Under the pieces are notes generated by a model. It ran no database searches. It was not told the origin of the DNA and saw only the letters and a program-made list of their open reading frames with translations. Both the position numbers and the translations under genes were made by a program. Shown here piece after piece: positions 1 to 4,811 of a stretch of 5,138 bases of DNA; position 1 is the stretch's first letter, and each line of letters starts with the position of its first letter. Location of the stretch: the NCBI GenBank assembly GCA_937981305.1, contig CALJPB010000012.1, forward strand, positions 1 through 5,138, written 5' to 3'. Origin of the DNA: an uncultured Selenomonas sp. GTDB lineage: Bacteria > Bacillota > Negativicutes > Selenomonadales > Selenomonadaceae.

Positions 1-159
1 GATGTGCACAGCCGTCCCCAGCTTCTCTGCCGCAAGACGCTCTGCCATCCGCCCCGCCTGTTCCATGAAGGACTGGGCGCGTACCATGTGGAGGAGGACT
101 GCTGCGCAGGCAAGGACTACCGCAAGAACCAGCGCCCCGATATACGCCTTCCGTCTCAT
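1..159 (-). CDS. N-terminal fragment of a membrane-anchored envelope protein, probably TamB/AsmA-like
   Basis: The frame from the ATG at 159 down to position 1 is open for 53 codons and runs off the window, so only the N-terminus is visible. It starts MRRKAYIGALVLAVVLACAA: a short basic stretch, then one hydrophobic segment (about residues 5-24) that would act as an uncleaved signal anchor. An amphipathic stretch (about 27-47) follows, ending in LGTAVHI. An anchor helix followed by a conserved 'lGt.v.ig' turn is typical of the start of TamB/DUF490 and AsmA-like proteins, which carry lipid or assist outer-membrane protein assembly. This assignment is inferred from style and neighbourhood. The ribosome binding site AAGAGG overlaps the tolC stop codon and lies 5 nt before the ATG; the two genes are separated by 9 nt, so they are surely co-transcribed and probably translationally coupled. 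The gene is well supported; the family is moderate at best. Another anchored periplasmic protein is possible. Confidence 0.6.
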   Translation of the reverse strand, partial: MRRKAYIGALVLAVVLACAAVLLHMVRAQSFMEQAGRMAERLAAEKLGTAVHI

Positions 160-168
160 AGAAACCTC

Positions 169-1689
169 TTACCTGTTCATCTCTGCCTCATACGCAGCAT
201 TCGCCTTCTGTACGCGTGCTGCCGCAGCCATCGCCGGCTCCTTCGGGGTGTGCACCGGAACGGGGCGAACGCCATCCGCCTTTGGTGTCTCAAAGCGTGC
301 CCCCTCATGGAGCTGTGCCGCCGCACGCGCCCCCTGCACACGTTCCCCATCCTCCTCTGCCGCTCGGTAGCGCACCGCATCGAGATCGACGGGAACGCCC
401 ATCGCATTGTCAAGGGCTGCCTTGCCCATATTGTAACTGTAGAGCGCGGTCGAATAGTTCATCCGTGCCGTCGTCAGATTGTCGGAGGCGCGCATTACCT
501 CAAGATTCGTACCAACCCCCGCATTGTAGCGGACGCGCGCAATGTTATAGTCCTCCTCCGCACGAGAGACCGCCTTCTCCGTCGTCTCAATATTCTGCTC
601 CGCCGCACGCAGGTTCAGATATGCTGTACGCACATCGAGGCGGATCTGCTCATCCGTCGCCGCAAGAGCTTCCTCGGCTTTGCGAAGTGCCGCCTTTGCC
701 GCATCAACCTTCGCCGCCGTCACACCGTTGTCGAAGATATTCCACGATGCACTCAACCCCGCTGCCCATGTATCGCTCGATTTATGATCATCCTTGAAGG
801 GGCGTTCGCCCGCAATCGAGCGCGTCGCCGCCGCATTCACCGTCGGTTGATAGCCCGCCTTTGCCGCACGAACCCCCTCCTCGGCACGCTTGCGTGCATA
901 GAGTGCCGCCGCACCGTCCGCGCGGTAGAGCAGCCCGTAGTCCGTACAGTCATCGAGAGAGAGATCATAGTTCGTATAGCGCAGCTCGTCGTTGATGTCG
1001 AGCGTCGTATCCGGCGGCACACCGATCACATTGTTCAGCGTCGCCACCGCAACCTCATAGTTGTTCCGCGCCGTCGTCAGGTTCTGCTGTGCGTTCGCCA
1101 GCTCCACCTCCGAGGCAAGCACATCCGCACGCGCCACCGTCCCCGCACGCAGCTGTGCATTCACATCCGCGAGATGAGTCTGCAGCGTCGCCACCGTATC
1201 CTCGCGTACCTTCACCAAATTACGCGCTTGAAGAATATTAAAATAGTCTGTCGTCGCCGTCAGACGAATCGATTGCTTCGTCTGCTCCAGTGCAAAATCC
1301 GCCGCATTCAGCCCGTAACGCGCCGCCCTCCGCTGTGCGTTCAACGCCGCATTATAGACCGGGAGCGAAACCGTCCCCGTGTTGCCGTAGTTGTGTTTGA
1401 CCCCGGAACCCTTGTACGCCTCACCCCCCACGCGGTTCGCCGAGGTCTGCCACGTCAGCGTCGGCCCCATCGTACGGCTCGCCTGCGAAAGTGAAGCGTG
1501 CGCCGCATCCACATCTGTCAGAGCCTGCTTGATCGTGCGGTTATTCTCAAGTGCCATCTGCACACTGCGCGTAAGATCCACCTGCACCGTCTCTGCCGAT
1601 GCCGTTCCTGTAAAAATGCCGACCGCAGCAGAGAGCGCCAATGCGCGTACCAAACGTTTCGCAAAAAGACCCCGTGTATTCAAAACCAT
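169..1689 (-). CDS. TolC-family outer membrane efflux protein
   Basis: This 506-residue protein is predicted to be an outer-membrane channel with a long periplasmic alpha-helical barrel, the exit duct used by tripartite efflux pumps and type I secretion. A signal peptide is clear: basic KRLVR (residues 11-15), a hydrophobic core (16-28), and an ASA|E cleavage site after residue 32. Two outer-membrane efflux domains follow. Their internal duplication is visible by eye: LRAGTVARADVLASEVELA...IGVP (180-225) matches VRYNAGVGTNLEVMRASDN...MGVP (386-433). Residues 434-506 form an Ala- and charge-rich tail. The chosen ATG (1689) has a GAGG 5 nt upstream. A TTG two codons in (1683) has a full AGGAGG 8 nt upstream and would change little. 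An in-frame ATG at 1749 was rejected because it lies inside the leader. No periplasmic adaptor or RND pump gene is adjacent, so the partner pump is unknown. The TamB-like gene follows directly. Family certain; substrate unknown. Confidence 0.93.
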   Translation of the reverse strand: MVLNTRGLFAKRLVRALALSAAVGIFTGTASAETVQVDLTRSVQMALENNRTIKQALTDVDAAHASLSQASRTMGPTLTWQTSANRVGGEAYKGSGVKHNYGNTGTVSLPVYNAALNAQRRAARYGLNAADFALEQTKQSIRLTATTDYFNILQARNLVKVREDTVATLQTHLADVNAQLRAGTVARADVLASEVELANAQQNLTTARNNYEVAVATLNNVIGVPPDTTLDINDELRYTNYDLSLDDCTDYGLLYRADGAAALYARKRAEEGVRAAKAGYQPTVNAAATRSIAGERPFKDDHKSSDTWAAGLSASWNIFDNGVTAAKVDAAKAALRKAEEALAATDEQIRLDVRTAYLNLRAAEQNIETTEKAVSRAEEDYNIARVRYNAGVGTNLEVMRASDNLTTARMNYSTALYSYNMGKAALDNAMGVPVDLDAVRYRAAEEDGERVQGARAAAQLHEGARFETPKADGVRPVPVHTPKEPAMAAAARVQKANAAYEAEMNR

Positions 1690-1740
1690 TTCCTCCTCGT
1701 CCGTAACGGATGCACCCGAACGGCGGGCTGCTCCGGAGAG

Positions 1741-1767
1741 TGTCAACACAGTGAAACCGTATTGACA
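1741..1767 (-). promoter_or_regulatory. Inverted repeat / hairpin at the 5' end of the tolC leader
   Basis: Read on the minus strand, TGTCAATAC (1767-1759) and GTGTTGACA (1749-1741) pair over nine positions with one U-G wobble, around a 9-nt loop. In DNA the outer six bases are a perfect inverted repeat, TGTCAA/TTGACA. It begins a few bases after the predicted transcription start (near 1770). It could be an operator for a repressor or a 5' stabilising stem-loop. The pairing is seen directly; the function is inferred. Confidence 0.45.
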
Positions 1768-1776
1768 GGTTCTTTC

Positions 1777-1805
1777 ATTGTATCAGTTTGTGCAATTTTT
1801 TTCAA
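1777..1805 (-). promoter_or_regulatory. Sigma-70-type extended -10 promoter for tolC
   Basis: On the minus strand a -35 box TTGAAA (1805-1800) is separated by exactly 17 nt from a -10 box TACAAT (1782-1777). A TGA immediately upstream (1785-1783) supplies the extended -10 TGn element. Transcription should start near 1770, giving a leader of about 80 nt before the tolC ATG at 1689. The promoter lies just downstream of the flgE terminator, so tolC and the following gene form an independent unit. This is the best promoter in the window. Confidence 0.75.
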
Positions 1806-1825
1806 ATGAATTTATCCTTAGGTAC

Positions 1826-1858
1826 AGAAAAGAGCCGCCCCTAAGGACAGCCCTTTCC
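1826..1858 (-). terminator. Rho-independent terminator of the flgE unit
   Basis: About 25 nt after the flgE stop, the minus-strand RNA can form a 12-bp stem. AAAGGGCTGTCC (1856-1845) pairs throughout with GGGCGGCTCTTT (1840-1829), using three G-U pairs, and closes on the 4-nt loop TTAG. The stem base runs into a short T-rich stretch, CTCTTTTCT. An A-rich left arm, GC-rich core and U tail match an intrinsic terminator. On the plus strand the tail would be only TTTCC, so it mainly serves flgE. The modest U tract suggests less than complete termination. Confidence 0.75.
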
Positions 1859-1882
1859 AAAATCATATGCGATTCTGCTTCC

Positions 1883-3967
1883 TTACCGCTTCATGTTGAT
1901 GAGCGTTTCGAGCATCTCATCACCAACAGTGATGGTCTTGGAGTTCGCTTGGAAACCGCGCTGTGTGACAATCATGTCGGAGAACTGATCGGCAATGTCA
2001 ACGTTGGACATCTCGAGTGCCGACGGTGTAATCGTGCAGCCGAGATCGGTTGCCGTCTTGACGTTTGCCGCGCCGGAGTTGTTCGATGTCTCAAACAGAT
2101 TACCACCGGAGCGCGTCAGTCCCGCCGGATTGTTGAACTGAGCGACGGCGAGCTGTGCCTCCGCCTTGATCTTGCCGTTCGAATACACGCCCGTAATCGT
2201 ACCCGTCTTGTCAATCGAGACACTTTTCAGAACGCCCTCGGCATTGCCGTCCGACTCCGCCTTGATCGTGCTGCTGCCACTGTACTGCGTGAGCGCACCG
2301 AGACTGACCGTGACCTTGTGCTGTTTCGGCTCCTCCTCACCCTCACGTTTATAGGTCATAGAGACGGTCGCATCACCGCTGACGTAGCGTCCCGTCTGAT
2401 CGAATTTCAGCGTCGTCTTCGTCAGGGTCGCCGTAACCTCCATCCCATTCGCTTCCTTATAGGTATAGGTGTCACTGCCGCCGAGGCTCATATCCCACTC
2501 ATTCGCGCCGGTCTTGCGGAACGTCAGTGGAACGCTGTGTGCGCCGCCGAGGCTGTCATAGACGGTGAAGGTTGTCACCGAGGGCGGATAGTACATCTCG
2601 CCGACCTTGTACTCGCCATTGACCGCGCCCGTGAACACCTGCCCCCCCTTCATGGTGAGAGTTACTTCCGTCGGTTGTTTTGATTTTCGAGTAACTGATT
2701 TAATCGTCCCCTCACTGCCATCAACGCGCCCCTTATAGATATAATGCTGATTCTTCTCCGTAACTGTGAAGGGAGCCCCCGTCGTTGCTTCATTTGCATC
2801 CAGCACCGTACCATCGCTATATGTATTGGGCGTATGGATTTTTGCGCCAGCGTCAGCTTCTATTTTTTTCTTCACCAGTGAAAAGTTCACCGGCTGTCCA
2901 TCCGCATATATAAAATCCTTAGGGTTTGGAACAGTGATTTTCACGTTCGTAAACGTTTGTCCGCCTATTGTTGCCGTAGCAAGCGTCAATTCTGTTGCTC
3001 CCGGGGTTGAGCCTGAGGTTTTTACCCCTGCCGTTGCTATCGTTCCAGAAATTGTAGATACATCACCAATCGCATGCGTTCCAGTTGTATGTGTTACAGA
3101 GATGGGATTCCCCAAGCTGTCGGTAATCCCGTAAACAGAGGATTTATCGCCCTCATAGGTCACTTTGACATTCGGCCCATTGGTCTCAACAGAGGTAACT
3201 GTCGACGAAAACAGTGCTTTTCCCTTCACGGATATGCCCGTGAGTGTAACAGTATCTGTTGTTTTAAATGGATAATCTGCAACACCATCTTCCAGCGGAA
3301 TCGTTTTCGTCGTGCCTGTCATACCAAGAGACATCTCACCAACCGAACTCTCCGTATATGTTCCGAGAGACTTCTGCGTCCCGTCCTTATACTTCGCAAC
3401 GATGCTCGCAATCTCGTAGCCCTTCGTATCAGCGTTGAGATTATTCAGATAAGTGGCAGAGGTTGTCATCTGCGGCTGCATACTCTTGCCCGCCTTGATG
3501 GTGATATTGCCGGGCTGCTCCGTCGTCACCAACTCGCCGTTCTCGCGTGCCATCCAACCCTGCACAAATGAGCCGTTGCCGGACATGACATAGTTTCCGT
3601 TCGCATCGAACTCAAACGCGCCGCTGCGCGTGTAGTAAGTGCCGCTGTTGTTCTTCACCATGAAGAGCCCGTTGCCCGCAAGCGCGACATCGGTATTCTT
3701 GCCCGTTCCCTGCACGCTCGCATCCCCAAAGATCGTATCGATGGAGGCGACATTCGCGCCAAGGCCGATCTGTTTGGAATTGATGCCGCCCAGATTTCCC
3801 TGCGGCGCAGAGGAGCCGGATGTGGTCTGATAGAGCGTATCGGCAAAGGTCACGCGGCTCGCCTTAAAGCCTGTGGTATTGACATTCGAAATGTTGTGTC
3901 CGACGACATCCATGCGTGTCTGGTGGCCTTTGAGCCCCGAAATCCCCGAGAATAGCGAACGCATCAT
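1883..3967 (-). CDS. flgE: Flagellar hook protein FlgE, long form with a large central insert
   Basis: FlgE polymerises outside the cell into the curved hook joining rod to filament. The N-terminus MMRSLFSGISGLKGHQTRMD (1-20) and NISNVNTTGFK (25-35) are the classic flagellar rod/hook signature. TDVALAGNGLFMV (92-104) and the SGAFEFDANGNYV stretch (115-127) mark the D1 domain. TVYDSLGGAHSVPLTF (from about 464) is the hallmark of the FlaE/D2 region. The C-terminus (about 650-694) has LEMSNVDIADQFSDMI and QRGFQANSKTI, which form the coiled-coil D0 domain. At 694 residues it is far longer than the 402-residue Salmonella hook; the extra length lies mainly between residues 200 and 435 and is AT-richer than its flanks. 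There is one cysteine, residue 644. A purine-rich AAGGGAGAG lies 8 nt before the first of two adjacent ATG codons; the second would lose one residue. It follows the operon protein by 25 nt and ends in a terminator. Identity is very secure. Confidence 0.97.
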   Translation of the reverse strand: MMRSLFSGISGLKGHQTRMDVVGHNISNVNTTGFKASRVTFADTLYQTTSGSSAPQGNLGGINSKQIGLGANVASIDTIFGDASVQGTGKNTDVALAGNGLFMVKNNSGTYYTRSGAFEFDANGNYVMSGNGSFVQGWMARENGELVTTEQPGNITIKAGKSMQPQMTTSATYLNNLNADTKGYEIASIVAKYKDGTQKSLGTYTESSVGEMSLGMTGTTKTIPLEDGVADYPFKTTDTVTLTGISVKGKALFSSTVTSVETNGPNVKVTYEGDKSSVYGITDSLGNPISVTHTTGTHAIGDVSTISGTIATAGVKTSGSTPGATELTLATATIGGQTFTNVKITVPNPKDFIYADGQPVNFSLVKKKIEADAGAKIHTPNTYSDGTVLDANEATTGAPFTVTEKNQHYIYKGRVDGSEGTIKSVTRKSKQPTEVTLTMKGGQVFTGAVNGEYKVGEMYYPPSVTTFTVYDSLGGAHSVPLTFRKTGANEWDMSLGGSDTYTYKEANGMEVTATLTKTTLKFDQTGRYVSGDATVSMTYKREGEEEPKQHKVTVSLGALTQYSGSSTIKAESDGNAEGVLKSVSIDKTGTITGVYSNGKIKAEAQLAVAQFNNPAGLTRSGGNLFETSNNSGAANVKTATDLGCTITPSALEMSNVDIADQFSDMIVTQRGFQANSKTITVGDEMLETLINMKR

Positions 3968-3992
3968 AGTTGCATCTCTCCCTTATTCATTC

Positions 3993-4367
3993 CTATAAAA
4001 TTGCAGCACTGTCAATATTCGTAAAGATGTTTTCCTTTGCACTTGCCTCGTCGAGCGCGGTGATAACGGTGCGGTTCTTCACGCTGACGACCATCGCAAG
4101 CCCGCGGCTCAGATAGACGAGCGCGTCGCGCACGCCCTTCTCTGCCATGCGGTCAACGGCTGCGTCGAGGCGCGTGATATCATCCGCTGTGAGATCGACA
4201 CCGCGCTGCTCAATGCGTGTCTTTGCATGAGCAGAAAATTTTGTACGGCTGCCCGCCGCATCGAGTACCTCTTGGAAAACATTCTTGGGTAGAGACGTTC
4301 CCTGTCCCCTGCCGACGCGTGCGCTTCCCTGCTCGGCGCCCCCTTGTACAGCAGGATGTATCTCCAT
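3993..4367 (-). CDS. Small flagellar operon protein (TIGR02530 / putative flagellar family)
   Basis: This 124-residue soluble protein of unknown biochemical role belongs to the small family found next to flgD and flgE in Firmicute flagellar operons. Residues 43-68, KFSAHAKTRIEQRGVDLT and onward, match the family's 'kFS.HA..R...R.i.L' core. The second half contains VVSVKNRTVITALDE (93-107) and ends NIFTNIDSAAI (113-123), both diagnostic. The first 27 residues are Gly/Gln-rich and probably disordered. There is no signal peptide or membrane segment, so it should be cytoplasmic; family context suggests help with hook or hook-cap assembly, which is not shown here. The ATG at 4367 is chosen because AAAGGTGA ends about 4 nt upstream; an in-frame GTG at 4382 would put the start before this ribosome binding site. 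It is the first gene of the hook unit and lacks the usual flgD upstream. Confidence 0.88.
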   Translation of the reverse strand: MEIHPAVQGGAEQGSARVGRGQGTSLPKNVFQEVLDAAGSRTKFSAHAKTRIEQRGVDLTADDITRLDAAVDRMAEKGVRDALVYLSRGLAMVVSVKNRTVITALDEASAKENIFTNIDSAAIL

Positions 4368-4382
4368 GCTTTCACCTTTCAC

Positions 4383-4416
4383 TTTTATAACATATTTTAT
4401 AACACATTTTTACACA
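4383..4416. repeat. Three tandem 12-bp AT-rich repeats upstream of the hook unit
   Basis: On the plus strand TTTTATAACA occurs at 4383-4392 and again, identical, at 4395-4404. A degenerate third copy, TTTTTACACA (7 of 10), lies at 4407-4416. The start-to-start distance is 12 bp each time. The array lies 16 bp upstream of the flagellar operon protein's start codon and overlaps where transcription of that gene could begin. Regularly spaced short sites are typical of regulators that bind as stacked dimers, including ribbon-helix-helix proteins, but AT-rich DNA also yields such repeats by chance. Confidence 0.5.
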
Positions 4417-4420
4417 CACT

Positions 4421-4458
4421 ATATCGTATATTTTATATCTAAACTTAAACGAATTATA
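4421..4458 (-). promoter_or_regulatory. Candidate promoter(s) for the hook unit: sigma-28-like and a TATAAT box
   Basis: Two overlapping candidates face the flagellar genes. The first resembles a flagellar sigma-28 (FliA/SigD) site: TAAG (4447-4444), 16 nt, then ACGATAT (4427-4421), against the consensus TAAA and CCGATAT at the same spacing. The second is a perfect TATAAT (4458-4453), but its nearest -35-like box, TTGGAC (4484-4479), is 20 nt away, which is too far for a strong sigma-70 promoter. Which one works cannot be decided from sequence; AT-rich DNA inflates such matches. Confidence 0.35.
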
Positions 4459-4465
4459 GACAGGT

Positions 4466-4494
4466 TTTACATCATCATGTCCAACATATATTTT
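4466..4494 (+). promoter_or_regulatory. Candidate promoter for the ribbon-helix-helix gene
   Basis: A -35-like TTTACA (4466-4471) is followed after 17 nt by TATTTT (4489-4494), or after 15 nt by the better -10 box TATATT (4487-4492). Either would start transcription around 4500 and give a leader of roughly 35 nt. The match is moderate. Because it overlaps the divergent hinge, it could share regulation with the hook unit. Confidence 0.35.
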
Positions 4495-4498
4495 GTAG

Positions 4499-4527
4499 TG
4501 CCTCATAGATACACTAATGATGAGGTG
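4499..4527 (+). promoter_or_regulatory. Hairpin covering the ribosome binding site of the ribbon-helix-helix gene
   Basis: TGCCTCAT (4499-4506) can pair with ATGAGGTG (4520-4527) over eight positions, six Watson-Crick and two G-U, with a 13-nt loop. The right arm contains the Shine-Dalgarno sequence GAGGTG that lies 5-6 nt before the ATG at 4534. If the transcript starts at or before 4499, this stem would partly hide the ribosome binding site. The six-base core CCTCAT/ATGAGG could equally be a DNA operator. Confidence 0.35.
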
Positions 4528-4533
4528 ATACAT

Positions 4534-4728
4534 ATGAACACAAAACTGATGATAACCAAAAGAAAACGCGGAGAGGACGGGCACAAGACCCTGTCCATCC
4601 GCGTTCGGGAAGATATTATCAATCGACTTGATGCACTCGCCGACGAGACGGGACGCTCGCGTAACGAGCTCATCGGTCTCCTGCTCGACTTCGCCATCGA
4701 CAACAGCGAGGTGGTGGCTGAGAAATAA
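4534..4728 (+). CDS. Ribbon-helix-helix (CopG/Arc-type) DNA-binding protein
   Basis: This 64-residue basic-to-amphipathic protein has the length and pattern of a ribbon-helix-helix transcriptional regulator. Residues 17-24, HKTLSIRV, form the beta ribbon that would insert in the DNA major groove as a dimer. REDIINRLDALADETG (25-40) is helix A, SRNE starts the second helix, and LIGLLLDFAIDNSEVV completes it. The first 16 residues are Lys/Arg-rich (KRKRG at 9-13), probably an extra DNA-contacting arm. The start is fixed by AGGTGA 5 nt before the ATG; the frame stays open far upstream to 4285, but that stretch overlaps the divergent flagellar gene and the AT-rich gap and has no matching ribosome binding site. 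It is transcribed away from the hook unit and 83 nt before the enoyl-CoA hydratase gene, with no clear terminator between. An antitoxin is possible, but no toxin gene is adjacent. Target unknown. Confidence 0.88.
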   Translation: MNTKLMITKRKRGEDGHKTLSIRVREDIINRLDALADETGRSRNELIGLLLDFAIDNSEVVAEK

Positions 4729-4760
4729 TTTTTGCTTGTATTACAGTACGGTATGCGCTA

Positions 4761-4770
4761 TTCTATAGAA
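4761..4770. other. Perfect 10-bp palindrome between the DNA-binding protein and the crotonase gene
   Basis: TTCTATAGAA is a perfect 10-bp palindrome located 42 bp upstream of the enoyl-CoA hydratase start. The 83-bp gap holds no convincing promoter: the best is TTGTAT (4737-4742), 16 nt, then TATTCT (4759-4764), whose -10 overlaps the palindrome. It could be an operator, but short AT-rich palindromes arise easily by chance. Confidence 0.25.
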
Positions 4771-4798
4771 AGACGTAATTTTTTGAAAACTCATGTGT

Positions 4799-4806
4799 AA
4801 GGAGGT
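4799..4806 (+). promoter_or_regulatory. Consensus ribosome binding site of the enoyl-CoA hydratase gene
   Basis: AAGGAGGT is a full-length match to the 16S rRNA anti-Shine-Dalgarno sequence and sits 5 nt before the ATG at 4812, fixing that start. It is the strongest ribosome binding site in the window, which suggests high expression of this enzyme. Confidence 0.85.
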
Positions 4807-4811
4807 CTCCC

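Noticed and set aside
4..1494. A 496-codon open frame on the plus strand, antisense to tolC
   Set aside because: It is very rich in Arg, His and Cys with no recognisable domain, and the opposite strand encodes an unmistakable TolC protein with a signal peptide and internal repeats. GC-rich codon use leaves the complementary frame free of stops.
1690..1749. Twenty extra N-terminal codons for tolC from the ATG at 1749
   Set aside because: They would precede a complete signal peptide, include the leader hairpin region and lack a ribosome binding site; the start at 1689 fits all signals.
1815..1847. Perfect 8-bp inverted repeat TCCTTAGG / CCTAAGGA with a 17-nt spacer, considered as an operator or anti-terminator
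   Set aside because: One arm is the loop and closing bases of the flgE terminator hairpin, whose 12-bp stem explains the region better. The second arm is transcribed only after the terminator, so it cannot prevent its formation. An operator role is not excluded but nothing supports it.
1778..2683. A 301-codon open frame on the plus strand, antisense to the 3' part of flgE
   Set aside because: It has no domain signal, and the opposite strand clearly encodes the conserved FlgE C-terminus. It is a shadow frame.
3964..3975. Three-codon mini-frame (ATG CAA CTA TGA) overlapping the flgE start, considered as a regulatory upstream ORF
   Set aside because: It sits too close to the ribosome binding site to be used efficiently and is short enough to be chance.
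4285..4533. Long N-terminal extension of the ribbon-helix-helix gene
   Set aside because: The upstream part overlaps the divergent flagellar gene and AT-rich intergenic DNA and translates to Cys/Pro/Phe/Tyr-rich sequence unlike any known domain; the start at 4534 has a good ribosome binding site and gives the usual family length.
4534..4811. Toxin-antitoxin module, with the ribbon-helix-helix protein as antitoxin
   Set aside because: No small toxin gene lies on either side: downstream is a crotonase-family enzyme and upstream is a divergent flagellar gene.
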